From CAYMWF01 sp964394085 [NCBI: uncultured Gemmatimonadota bacterium] (GTDB lineage: Bacteria > GCA-2686955 > CAYMWF01), in the NCBI GenBank assembly GCA_964394085.1, contig CAYMWF010000009.1:1-43283 (forward strand): a stretch of 43,283 bases of DNA, written 5' to 3'. The first letter of the stretch is position 1; each line of letters opens with the position of its first letter. The position numbers were made by a program, and so were the translations under genes. Below are positions 1 through 9,001 of this stretch, in pieces. Under the pieces are notes generated by a model. It was not told the DNA's origin. It saw only the letters and a program-made list of their open reading frames with translations, and did not search any database.

Positions 1-149
1 ATATTGGATTCATCCGTGAACCCGACGATTGTAACTTCACCCGGTTCACCGGATCCGACGCCTTTTCCTCCGCCCTTCATCGAAATGCTGCAGCCGATCA
101 GACAAATCGCGGTGAGAACGGTCAAACTCAGTAAGATCGATTTTTTCAC
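1..149 (-). CDS. Exported lipoprotein, N-terminal fragment (runs off window)
   Basis: A minus-strand frame opens with GTG at 149 and stays open to the window edge, giving about 49 residues. It begins with two lysines, a hydrophobic stretch and a lipobox (LIGC) at about residues 17-20, followed by a glycine-rich segment (KGGGKGVGSGEPGE). This is a type II signal peptide, so the product is most likely a lipid-anchored envelope protein. An AGGA lies 7 bases before the GTG, supporting this start. The rest of the gene is outside the window and its function cannot be read. A perfect 17-bp palindrome lies just upstream. Confidence 0.65.
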   Translation of the reverse strand, partial: MKKSILLSLTVLTAICLIGCSISMKGGGKGVGSGEPGEVTIVGFTDESN

Positions 150-533
150 GGGACTGTCCTTTCAGAGTTAGCCGTCCTGGACGGCTGGTTAAAAACTTCA
201 GTCATCCCCTTCAGTCTAGCATAACTTTGTTCGGTTTTGAAGAACCGGAATATAGAGGACCTTTCGCCTGCTCTTATCTGCTTAAAGGCTACCGCTTCAA
301 TCCTGCAATCGAACCGGAAGCATGTGCTGCCCGAGCAATTCAGGCGATTACCGGGCAAAACCCGAGGAACGGTAAGGTAATATTGTGAATTGCCGGAAAA
401 AAGGTTACGGTTACGTCGACCGGGTAATCTGCTTGGACAGGGCCATTCCGTGTCATCACGGACGAATCTCTCTGATTCCGTTTCGAAATCGTCCGAATGA
501 TCGTAATGGTCCGGTCAGGGAATTCTTCATCTC
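150..533. other. Intergenic region between divergent genes
   Basis: About 380 bases separate the minus-strand lipoprotein from the plus-strand sulfatase-fold gene, so promoters in both directions are expected. I could not pick a convincing -35/-10 pair. It holds a palindrome at 170-186 and a small hairpin at 447-462 (TCCGTG, loop TCAT, CACGGA). Reading frames here look like chance openings. Confidence 0.5.
170..186. repeat. Perfect 17-bp palindrome upstream of lipoprotein gene
   Basis: AGCCGTCC and GGACGGCT flank a single T. The centre is about 29 bases upstream of the GTG start of the minus-strand lipoprotein. Position and symmetry fit an operator or a short 5' hairpin; no regulator is known. 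Confidence 0.45.
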
Positions 534-1997
534 ATGCCGTTCAAAAGGAACAAATTCTACCTGCTGCTCCTTCTAAGCATTTTTTTAGCGATGCTTATTT
601 CGCTGATCGGGAATTTTCGCGAGGAACGAGCAGGTTTGACAAAAGAACATTCCGGGGCAGTCAGTATCTTTCCGAAGACCATTATTCTCATTTCGATGGA
701 TACATTGAGAGCGGATCACCTCAACCTGTATGGTCATAACAGGAAAACCGCACCCTGCCTTGATAGACTAGCAGAGGATTCGATCACCTTCGCAACGGCT
801 GCAGCACAGGCTACTCAGACGCTGGTCTCTCACAAATCCCTCTTCTCGGGTAAGTATCCTCTCCGATTGATCCACGAAACGACCAATGCGGATATGAAGT
901 TCCTCGGAACAAAGAAAAAGCCTACCGCCTACCTGACAAACTCGCTCCGGAAGGCAGATAACTCGGAGCTCGTTTTGAAACTCCTGAGGAAAGGATACAA
1001 AACAGCGGCATTCGTAGACGGCGGCTGGATGGGAAAACTTTGGGGCTTCAAGAAAGGTTTCACCAAGTTCAAATCCTCGGGGGACGGTTTCGAAAAAATC
1101 ATTCCCATGGCAATCGGCTGGATTGAAGAAAACGCCACGGATCCAATATTCCTCTTCATCCACTCTTATGATATCCACTGTCCTTATCCCTGTCGAGAAC
1201 CTTTCAACAGCCGGTACTGCACTGATCATTCAATGCACATGGACCTTCGGGAGAAGTGCCCGAAAACGGATCTGCGAGGAGCACGACTAACTGAAGCTGA
1301 TTATTCAGCCGTCAAAGATCATTATGACAGCGGAATATCCAGCGCTGACGCTTACCTGGGCGAGGTAATCGACAAACTGGTGGAACTGGGATTATACGAT
1401 GAAGCCTTGATTGTAGTTACATCGGATCATGGAGAAAGCCTCGGTGAGTCGGGCAGGCTGGGCCATGGCGGTTTGTACCTGGAGCAGATCCTCGTTCCGC
1501 TGATAATAAAGCTGCCAGTGTCACTGGGAATCGAATCCGGTCTCAACAACGAGCCGGTAGAGCTCACGGACGTGATGCCTACTATACTAGATATTTGCGG
1601 ACTCCCCTCACCGCCCGATCTGGACGGAAATTCCCTGCTGAAAATCATGCAGGGCAATTCGAAAGGGCGGGAATATCTGGTCGTTCAGACGACTTATAAC
1701 GAGTGGGAAGACGGCGAGACGCGAATGACGAAACGCGCCCTTCTAGTGCCTGGTCAATGGTTTCTCGTTGAAGACAAAAACACCCCCTCGACCGAGCTGT
1801 ATGATCTGCAAGCTGACCCGGAATGCCTTTATGACGTTTACTCTCAACATAAGAGAAAGGCAGGAGAACTACTGTCACTTCTCACGGTACACGATCCGGG
1901 TGTCAGTCCAGATCAGGTTATTGAGCCTCAGGAATCGGAGATCCCCGAAGAATTACGACAGCAGCTTGAATCGATCGGTTATATAACGGATTGGTAA
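534..1997 (+). CDS. Membrane-anchored sulfatase-fold (alkaline phosphatase superfamily) hydrolase
   Basis: The 487-residue product has an N-terminal signal anchor (residues 8-26), so the catalytic domain should face the periplasm or surface. Family motifs are present: ISMDTLRADHL (metal-binding Asp56), a helix near residues 94-106 matching the nucleophile region, and SDHGESLG plus GHGG for the second half of the metal site. The position that is Cys or Ser in formylglycine sulfatases (CxPSR) is Thr96 in TLVSHKSLFSG, and the usual arginine is absent. It is therefore probably not a classical sulfatase; a phosphoesterase or phosphotransferase using Thr, or a non-catalytic relative, fits better. 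AGGG lies 13 bases before the ATG, a weak ribosome site. It converges with the next gene. Confidence 0.8.
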   Translation: MPFKRNKFYLLLLLSIFLAMLISLIGNFREERAGLTKEHSGAVSIFPKTIILISMDTLRADHLNLYGHNRKTAPCLDRLAEDSITFATAAAQATQTLVSHKSLFSGKYPLRLIHETTNADMKFLGTKKKPTAYLTNSLRKADNSELVLKLLRKGYKTAAFVDGGWMGKLWGFKKGFTKFKSSGDGFEKIIPMAIGWIEENATDPIFLFIHSYDIHCPYPCREPFNSRYCTDHSMHMDLREKCPKTDLRGARLTEADYSAVKDHYDSGISSADAYLGEVIDKLVELGLYDEALIVVTSDHGESLGESGRLGHGGLYLEQILVPLIIKLPVSLGIESGLNNEPVELTDVMPTILDICGLPSPPDLDGNSLLKIMQGNSKGREYLVVQTTYNEWEDGETRMTKRALLVPGQWFLVEDKNTPSTELYDLQADPECLYDVYSQHKRKAGELLSLLTVHDPGVSPDQVIEPQESEIPEELRQQLESIGYITDW

Positions 1998-2072
1998 TAA
2001 TTATCCTGAATTGATACTGGATGATTCCGGATCGTTCCCACATACGGGCCTTCGGGCAAAATGTTTCCTGCC

Positions 2073-4625
2073 CTACTCAACCAGCCCCTCGAGAATTTCG
2101 CCGCTCCTATGCTCCCGCACCCTGAAAGCATGCACCGTCCTTGGGGGGAAGAGCAATTCCATCTCGTATTCCGGACCGTTTATCGATTTGTAGAAGCGGA
2201 AATTCGGATGGTGAATAAATATCTTATCAAGGCTATACGAGGGTTCGGTCAGCCCGTAATCCTCGAAGTCGATAATCAAAGTACATACAACCGTCTCTGA
2301 TGTAAAATTGGTCAGAAAAATCCCAAGAGTTGAATCCGGCGCAAGGAAGGCTCCTGCTTGAACAGCCCGTTGCGGCAAGATGTAAAGACCGTCGTACAAG
2401 TTATCCGTACTATTACTCTGTTTCTCACCCGTCAGAGGAGCCTGCTCTGAACCAAGCCGCCACGTTCTGAAAAATTCAACCAGAACCTCGGGACACTTGA
2501 CTTCCGGCGGTCGCATATACTTTCCGAAAGTCAGATAATCCGATGTAATATAGGAATATTTCCCCAGGAGTTTCCAGTAATCCTTGTCCAGGACTTCGGG
2601 ATCGTCCGGCATCTCGTCGGGATCTTTGCGAAGAAGGAAGTGATCTTCCTGAAGAGTCAATTTCGTTCCGTTGACGAATGAAAAGGCGTTTGTGAATGGA
2701 AACTGGTATCGCTGCCGGGAGTATTGTATCCAGGGTACTCTGGTGCTGCCGGCCGATATCAGATAATCATGATAAACAGCTGCGAAAAGCGGGATCGGAA
2801 TACCCTTGTCGGAATAAAACTCTTCAAATTCCTCGTCCTCGAAATATAAAATGATATTCGCATCGATCAGGGGAATTAGATTTTCCATCTTCCCTTCCTG
2901 CACGATTGAGAAGCAGGAATCGGACTCCTTCCCGTTCGTCCTGATACGACTTACCATTTCTTTGAATCCATCCAACCAGAAATTTCCCGAACCGGGGGAG
3001 TGGTTATGGTACTCATCCTGCTCACAGCACGCCTGGAAACCCTGGAAATTGTCAAGATAAATACCCTGCACGCCGAGTTCGTTTTGAGCATAACCGGCCC
3101 AGTCGACGACCTTATTCCGCCAGGGCTCGCAGGCAGGATCCATTATGAAAAACCTGTATCTGTAATCGTAAAAGGGATATCCGTTCGCGTTGGTCGCCAT
3201 ACAATTTTCGCGAGTGAGTTCATCATCATCCGGCTGCCGTCTCTCCCATCCCCTGGAGTGTACATAAGGAAAAATCCTGTATTCCAGGCTATCCTGGACA
3301 TTCTGGACAAAATCCTTGACCCCTTCAAGCGGAACAGGATCCGTCGGCCAATCGGTGTACCAGTGGACCAGACGGCAAAGCAGGCGTACATCTCCACCCA
3401 GATATTCTTTGTATTTCCGGAGGGCCATGTTTAATTCTTCGGCACTCCCGTAATCAAAAAGGTTTATATCCATTACAGAGGCGTAATCTTTGATGGTGCG
3501 ATCAAAATCTTCCCTTTGTATGAGAGGACCCTTGGCAGCCCAGGGTTGTTTTAACGCCCAGTGCCTGTATATCTGGGCGGCAGTGTACCAATCTCCTGCA
3601 AAAGGCCTTATGAAAACTGAATACGGATGGGAGGATATTTTACCCTCAAAACCGCCGGGAGTCAGATTATTCAGAGGATAATGCCTTACAAGGTATTCCA
3701 TGAAGGGGATTTCGGAATCAGCGGAACCGAGTCCCGGTCCGGAACCTTCACCCTTCGGCAAGAATCTGAAGCCGGTATAACCGAATCGTTTGTACCAGGC
3801 GGTTGTATCATTTGCAGCAAAGAACAAGCCGCGTTGGACACCATCGGGAAAACGTTCAAACAGCGCTGAGAACTGCATCCCCCACATTCCCGGAGTCTTG
3901 CCGGCGGCCTCCTTCCCGAGGTTATCCACATCTCTGTCGTAGGTAATTTTAACAGAAGCATATTTAACGGGATTCGGAATCAAACTGCCGGACATGTGCG
4001 GTATGGCAAGTTTCCCATGTTCGGGATGACCGGAAAAACTCGGTATCAGCAGAAGTGGGAAATCGTAGGAAAAGACGGACAGGCTGTCATTGTAGTCTGT
4101 TACGGTCATATCCCACCGGGTGGAAGAAATGAGATCATCGAAGGATGAACCCGGGGAATTCGGGGATAAGCCGACGGGAGGATTCCGGGAGGTGTCCGGA
4201 GCTGCTATCGATACGGTAACCTCAACGCTGCCATTGTGCAGGCAGGGAACCATATCCCAAACGAGGTGCAGGATAAATAATCCGTCATCCCGGTCATTTT
4301 CAATAAAATAAGACTTCTCACCCTGACATTCCGTGGAAAGAACCGGGAGAAACTCCTCGACGGTCAGCGATTCGGCATAGGTGTTGATCAGGTTGATCCG
4401 CCAAAGGGGTGAAGGTTCGAGGTTAAAAACCGTACTGTCACTGTAATCATGAACGTTCAATAATGTATAATCGGTTTCGTCGAACTCAAAGCAGATTTTT
4501 TCATTACATAACTGAATGAGTTTATCAGATCCGGCGGTACCGGCTTCAGCCGGGAAATACCAGATGAGGTTCAAAACGAGGAATATCCCCGTCAGGCAGA
4601 TCCCAACCATTTTCCGTCCATCCAT
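2073..4625 (-). CDS. Exported glycoside hydrolase-like protein (DUF6259 type)
   Basis: An 850-residue protein with a signal peptide (residues 1 to about 28, ending AEA). The N-terminal half looks like a beta-sandwich. The segment FAGDWYTAAQIYRHWA (about 342-357) and the following region resemble DUF6259, a TIM-barrel family related to glycoside hydrolases. In the barrel, GVQGIYLDNFQGF (Asp525) and IVQEGKMEN (Glu577) are the best catalytic candidates by position, an inference from the fold. Substrate is unknown; polysaccharide is likely. ATG at 4625 is chosen over a GTG 12 bases upstream because AGG lies 8 bases before it. The PHP-type gene lies upstream on the same strand across a 324-base gap, so co-transcription is uncertain. 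Confidence 0.7.
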   Translation of the reverse strand: MDGRKMVGICLTGIFLVLNLIWYFPAEAGTAGSDKLIQLCNEKICFEFDETDYTLLNVHDYSDSTVFNLEPSPLWRINLINTYAESLTVEEFLPVLSTECQGEKSYFIENDRDDGLFILHLVWDMVPCLHNGSVEVTVSIAAPDTSRNPPVGLSPNSPGSSFDDLISSTRWDMTVTDYNDSLSVFSYDFPLLLIPSFSGHPEHGKLAIPHMSGSLIPNPVKYASVKITYDRDVDNLGKEAAGKTPGMWGMQFSALFERFPDGVQRGLFFAANDTTAWYKRFGYTGFRFLPKGEGSGPGLGSADSEIPFMEYLVRHYPLNNLTPGGFEGKISSHPYSVFIRPFAGDWYTAAQIYRHWALKQPWAAKGPLIQREDFDRTIKDYASVMDINLFDYGSAEELNMALRKYKEYLGGDVRLLCRLVHWYTDWPTDPVPLEGVKDFVQNVQDSLEYRIFPYVHSRGWERRQPDDDELTRENCMATNANGYPFYDYRYRFFIMDPACEPWRNKVVDWAGYAQNELGVQGIYLDNFQGFQACCEQDEYHNHSPGSGNFWLDGFKEMVSRIRTNGKESDSCFSIVQEGKMENLIPLIDANIILYFEDEEFEEFYSDKGIPIPLFAAVYHDYLISAGSTRVPWIQYSRQRYQFPFTNAFSFVNGTKLTLQEDHFLLRKDPDEMPDDPEVLDKDYWKLLGKYSYITSDYLTFGKYMRPPEVKCPEVLVEFFRTWRLGSEQAPLTGEKQSNSTDNLYDGLYILPQRAVQAGAFLAPDSTLGIFLTNFTSETVVCTLIIDFEDYGLTEPSYSLDKIFIHHPNFRFYKSINGPEYEMELLFPPRTVHAFRVREHRSGEILEGLVE

Positions 4626-4949
4626 ATCAAACCTCACGGCAATGCCAATTCTAACGAGATGTCTTATAATAGTTCGATATAATTTAAACCCGTAACCCGG
4701 GAGAACGTCAAATCGAATCTAATTCTCCACGATCTCCTGTTGCCTGGTTAAATTCAGTTACTTTGTTTGATCTAAACGACCAAATCGGAGCGTACCTGAG
4801 AAATTTCGTGAATTCAATGTTATGTAATTAAGCTTGGGAATACGGGAAGAGAGGTAAATCCTGAGATCTGCAGCATAATTAAGGAGAACTTCAATACTTC
4901 TATACAGCATCAACACAGGAAGCAGGTCGGAAAGCGCGTTTAAAGTTCT
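4626..4949. other. Intergenic region upstream of DUF6259 gene
   Basis: No gene seen in 324 bases. The part next to the DUF6259 start is AT-rich, with -10-like boxes on the minus strand near 4660-4690, so it may hold that gene's own promoter. No -35 box at good spacing was found, and no terminator for the gene on the right. Confidence 0.4.
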
Positions 4950-6065
4950 TTATTCCGTGGGCTGGTAATTCACAAAAATCGGATTCGTCATGGCATACAT
5001 GAGTTGTAAAATACCTTTTCGGAGTTCCAGGCGCAGGAAATCCCTGGTTTCCGGGCCGACCTGGGCTGTAATTTTCTGTATCCAGGGATCTCCCTCGCCG
5101 ACTACGGTGGAATGGACTTTACCGTTCGAGGTGAACAGGGTAAGTTTCATGCCTGCACCGTTATAGACTTCTATGCCGAACCTGATGAATTGAGGTTCCT
5201 CTACGATAATATTTTCCCCGATCGGCGTTTCGAATTCGCCGTTGAGGTCGGTGTCGCACCATAAGAAACACTTTACCTGGTTTTCGTTTGCGGAAATGCT
5301 GATCCTGCCACCCTCCACCGCATCCTGAATATCATCCGGATCATCGCTTTCAGCCAGCACGTAATTACACGGAAGGAGCGGATTCAACGGAAAATAATGA
5401 ACATCGCTGCCGCCGATACCGATCACAATCCTTCCCTCGCATAATATTTCGTGCCACCAGTTAACGGCGGAATGATTGTCAATCCAGAACCAGGGTCCGT
5501 TCCAGACTTCAATCCCCCTTATCCCGTCATGCAGCATAGGATAGTATGACCACTCCGTTCCCCCGAATGGGTGATTCACTATTATCGTCGCTCCTCTTGC
5601 AAGAGCTTCGGGGATCATTTCCTCGACGGTCCAATCGACCATCGGATCTCCGTATTCGAGATTAAAGAGTCCGATATGGCAATCACCGGAACCCCATTCT
5701 TCCCCGCCTATCGGAGTACACCCATTGATTTTTCGAAAATTCGGATCCATTTGGGATTCGCAATCCCGATGATCCGTGATACAGATCGACTCCGCCCCGC
5801 GACTCCCGGCACTCCAGATTAACAGCCAGACCGGTGTCTCCGAATCGTGGCTGTATTCGGAATGCGTGTGGTTAGCCAGCTCATACCAGGATAACCCATC
5901 AGATCGTTCAATTCCGCCGGCACTCATATCCTGGATCCGGCCGGTGGTTTCAAGGTCCGTGAAAAACAGCTTTTCAAAACGTTGACCCGTTTCGCCGGAG
6001 CCCGTCACAATCAAAATCGCGAGCAGACAAATCATCATAGCCCGGAATCTATCATTATTGCTCAC
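4950..6065 (-). CDS. Exported PHP-domain metallohydrolase (CehA/McbA-like)
   Basis: The 371-residue product starts with a hydrophobic signal segment (about 10-22) and then a PHP-type metal site: NHTHSEYSHDS (His66, His68, His73), ITDHRD (Asp98, His99), NHPFGG and GGSDVHYF. This order is that of the CehA/McbA branch of PHP phosphoesterases. These proteins hydrolyse esters or phosphoesters with bound divalent metals; the natural substrate is usually unknown. GTG at 6065 is chosen because AGGAGG sits 6 bases before it, whereas the longer frame has no such site and adds a non-signal extension. About 125 bases separate it from the SGNH gene upstream on the same strand, so the two may be co-transcribed. 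Confidence 0.75.
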   Translation of the reverse strand: MSNNDRFRAMMICLLAILIVTGSGETGQRFEKLFFTDLETTGRIQDMSAGGIERSDGLSWYELANHTHSEYSHDSETPVWLLIWSAGSRGAESICITDHRDCESQMDPNFRKINGCTPIGGEEWGSGDCHIGLFNLEYGDPMVDWTVEEMIPEALARGATIIVNHPFGGTEWSYYPMLHDGIRGIEVWNGPWFWIDNHSAVNWWHEILCEGRIVIGIGGSDVHYFPLNPLLPCNYVLAESDDPDDIQDAVEGGRISISANENQVKCFLWCDTDLNGEFETPIGENIIVEEPQFIRFGIEVYNGAGMKLTLFTSNGKVHSTVVGEGDPWIQKITAQVGPETRDFLRLELRKGILQLMYAMTNPIFVNYQPTE

Positions 6066-6190
6066 CACTCTCCTCCTGTAAATCTTACAAACATTAATTA
6101 TATACCCCAGCGCTCCGAATTGCCACAAGATTACGGTCAGCAGGCAAGAATATTAACAGATTGACTATTTTTTTAACCGGAGGAATCAGC

Positions 6191-8569
6191 TCATTCGACA
6201 GGTGTTGAACCGGCGGGCACGTGCCCCTCTACAAAAAGATAGTCTGCAATCCGATCTGCAAGGAATGCGTATCCTCTGTCGATCATGTGCATGCCGCCGC
6301 TGAATGTCTGCTCAGCCATTTGCCTCGACAGGGAATTGTAGTATTGACAGAAGGTTTCGAGCAAGTCGAGGTTATATACCCCTTCTGTCCCCCGAGCCAT
6401 GGCGATTTCATTAAATATCTTGAAGTAGCCGTGCGGTTTTTCCAGGCCCAGAATGTATTCCTGCGCTATTTCCGGGACAAGAAGCACGGGAATTCCACTT
6501 TCAACACAGAGATCGACGATCTCGTACGGACAATCCGGAATCACTCCGGAAGAGAAGTCCGCCTCAGCCCCGCCAGGATTCAGTCTCGAACGTGACTGCA
6601 CTCTTTCCATTGCAGTTACCAGCGCATTGAAAGATCTGAAAGAGCATAGCCCGGAAAGCGTCCGCAGGATCAACGGATTCCGACTACTGAATCTCAACCT
6701 CTGCCAGACTTCTGCATTACTCTTAATTTCCGGAGGTTCTGCCGCAATATCACGCAACTCAGCATAATACTCCCTTAGTCCGAACAGGTCTTCATTCCAC
6801 CCGAAGTAGAAGATGACGATATCGGGATTGAAAGATAGGAGAACTTCTCCCAGAAACACCTGCAACATGTAACAGGCGGCCCCCGGAATGCCGCCGTTGA
6901 TTACTTCTATTTCCAGGAATGATCGATCCTGCAGGCACTTTTCCAACTGCCCGGGATAGGCCGTCGAAGGAGAGGTCGCGCCTGCCCCCCAGGTGGAGGA
7001 GCTCCCCAAACATACCACCCGGAATACATTTTCAGGTTTGGCAACCGGATGGTACCGGTGATTGACCTTGAACTCGTCCGAGGAATCGATATTGCCGAAT
7101 GTATTTGTATATGACTCCAGGTCCCACATCCGATCGGTGTTGCGAAGGCCGAATCTATTATCTAAACGGAACAGGTTATCTAAATATCTGCTGGTCCTGA
7201 ATGCCGTCTCGCAACAGATTATCGTAAGAGCACATGCGAGAGGAATCATGATCACCCAGTGCCATCTGAACCTCATCTGGTAATTTTTTATGAATCGCAC
7301 ACTATGCCAGATCATCCAGGGAGAGAAAGCCAATAAAAAGAATACCGGGTAAGAAAGGAAATAATAATATTTCGAAAACCAAAGATAGGTAGTTGCCTGG
7401 AGCAGCACCGGCCAGACCCTTCCATACACGGGGATCCGGATGGATAGAAATATCACGATATAGAACAATACCGGTGGCAGAATTGCGCATACTGCGACAA
7501 AAACCTCATATCGAAAAGTATGTACGAGCACGTTCAGCGCAGGTGCAGCCGCGAAACCGAAAAGAACAAGTTCTAAAAAGAAACCGATCCATGCCCACTT
7601 GCTTATCGGGCCGGGTTTCGACCGGCGCTTTCCGTGGGAGAACAAGGAGAGCGTGTTAGTCACCGTGATCCAGAAAAGAACAAAAATAAGCGCTGACAGA
7701 GAAAGCCCCAGCATGCTGCGTGTGCACGATAGCGCAACAGCAAGAACCGGCAGGAAAACATATTCCATCCCCTGTTCGGTTTCAGTACCGGGTTGAACCG
7801 AGTGAATCGACAATGATATGACAGATTCAAGCAGGAACGCCAGAAGTGCTAAGACAAGGAAACCGAATAAGATGTAAGCATGAGAGCCATCGTGGAACCG
7901 TAACAGTAAAGGCAGGTGGATAACCGGAGCCGCCGGCCGACTATCGAGTGTGCTTTCGGGCAAAGGTGAAAGGAGGGAATTTCCATTGAAGCAGAGGGAC
8001 TCAACGGTAGTGAAGCAGGTGGAATGGTTGCTGAGTTTACAACTGGCGGCAATCAGGGGTTCGTCGAGTTCAATCCGATAGGTCGCATCTGTCGATGAAA
8101 TTGAAAGAGATTTACCGGATACAACAATCTTGAACGCCACCCGGTTCATTTCGGATGGAACAGGAAATTTCAGCAGAACTTCCCTTCCGAGAATACCCTG
8201 AAGCATTACAGTACCCGCCACCCCCTCCCTCTCATCAAATTCCAACAGGAGCGATCTGTTCTCCGTCTGTGCGAATTCGAATCTGAAAAATCCGATACCC
8301 GGTCGGCGCACAATAATAAGTTCGTATTCAAATGCTTTTTCGAAACCCGATAAATCATCCGGCAGATCCGCTCTGAAGATTGAAGATATGATGTAGTGTC
8401 CATCGAAATAGAAGTCTTCACGGACATCGAACCCCCCCTGGATCAGAAACCGTCGAAGTTGATAATTCTGCTCGATTGATTCAAACACCCTGGGAAAAAG
8501 CGCGATTACTGCAGAGAAAAATAGTACCAAGTATATGTATTTTCGACAATGGGCTGTAATTCGTCTCAC
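6191..8569 (-). CDS. Multi-pass membrane protein with C-terminal SGNH/GDSL hydrolase domain
   Basis: A 792-residue protein. After a signal anchor (about 13-30), residues 30-230 form a soluble beta-rich segment, then about 7 hydrophobic segments occupy roughly 230-460. The C-terminal third carries SGNH blocks: CLGSSSTWGAG (block I, nucleophile Ser), NGGIPGA (block II), FYFGWNED (block III) and GGMHMIDRGY at the catalytic His. SGNH enzymes are esterases; a membrane-bound one is likely to act on acylated surface glycans or lipids, which is inference. GTG at 8569 is chosen: GGAG lies 10 bases upstream and the frame begins VRRITAHCRK before the anchor. A TTG at 8602 is possible. It diverges from the DUF6599 gene. 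Confidence 0.7.
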   Translation of the reverse strand: MRRITAHCRKYIYLVLFFSAVIALFPRVFESIEQNYQLRRFLIQGGFDVREDFYFDGHYIISSIFRADLPDDLSGFEKAFEYELIIVRRPGIGFFRFEFAQTENRSLLLEFDEREGVAGTVMLQGILGREVLLKFPVPSEMNRVAFKIVVSGKSLSISSTDATYRIELDEPLIAASCKLSNHSTCFTTVESLCFNGNSLLSPLPESTLDSRPAAPVIHLPLLLRFHDGSHAYILFGFLVLALLAFLLESVISLSIHSVQPGTETEQGMEYVFLPVLAVALSCTRSMLGLSLSALIFVLFWITVTNTLSLFSHGKRRSKPGPISKWAWIGFFLELVLFGFAAAPALNVLVHTFRYEVFVAVCAILPPVLFYIVIFLSIRIPVYGRVWPVLLQATTYLWFSKYYYFLSYPVFFLLAFSPWMIWHSVRFIKNYQMRFRWHWVIMIPLACALTIICCETAFRTSRYLDNLFRLDNRFGLRNTDRMWDLESYTNTFGNIDSSDEFKVNHRYHPVAKPENVFRVVCLGSSSTWGAGATSPSTAYPGQLEKCLQDRSFLEIEVINGGIPGAACYMLQVFLGEVLLSFNPDIVIFYFGWNEDLFGLREYYAELRDIAAEPPEIKSNAEVWQRLRFSSRNPLILRTLSGLCSFRSFNALVTAMERVQSRSRLNPGGAEADFSSGVIPDCPYEIVDLCVESGIPVLLVPEIAQEYILGLEKPHGYFKIFNEIAMARGTEGVYNLDLLETFCQYYNSLSRQMAEQTFSGGMHMIDRGYAFLADRIADYLFVEGHVPAGSTPVE

Positions 8570-9001
8570 ACCTGAACTACTCCGGATTGCCAATAAAAAC
8601 AAAGCACACTCAAACGCATCGGTCAGGGCGGGTTTACCCAGGATGTGTCCAGCTGTTGGAACCGGATACCTTTACACGTTGCCGGTGCACTGACGGTCAG
8701 GTCCTTGCTGTGTCAGACTTACTATCAATCCTGTTATCCATCGATGGCCCGGGAGCCGAGTCTACCCTAATTTCATGGTTTCGGGCAAAGACAATCCTCC
8801 ACCTGCTTCAGCCGGAAACCATTCCATCCGCATTCGATTCGGGCACTCGAAAATCATGGGTGAATCCGGATAAGCAGGGCAAACGATACTGACATTCGGA
8901 GCCAAGCTCTATATAAACGAATATTATTGACAGTGGAGATATTTGTAATAATGCTCTGGACATTTCTGATTTGGTGGATTAGTCGAGGGCTGAAAGAGAG
9001 C
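8570..9001. other. Divergent intergenic region
   Basis: About 430 bases between the divergent SGNH and DUF6599 genes. The right end holds a good plus-strand sigma-70 promoter (8889-8917). The remainder has a 100-codon opening with no protein-like character, rejected as chance. The minus-strand promoter was not identified. Confidence 0.5.
8889..8917 (+). promoter_or_regulatory. Sigma-70-type promoter for DUF6599 gene
   Basis: CTGACA, 17-base spacer, TATAAA: each box is one base off consensus. Transcription would begin near 8924, giving a leader of about 78 bases before the chosen ATG at 9002. Confidence 0.6.

Noticed and set aside
395-425. Similarity of GTTACGGTTACG here and a like string near 41805
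   Set aside because: Only about a dozen bases match; too short to call a repeat family without a search.
8587-8892. 101-codon plus-strand opening between the SGNH and DUF6599 genes
   Set aside because: Composition is not protein-like, there is no ribosome site and it overlaps promoter sequence of the DUF6599 gene.
8927-9001. Upstream TTG start of the DUF6599 protein
   Set aside because: The predicted transcription start is at about 8924, leaving no leader, and the extra residues spoil the signal peptide.
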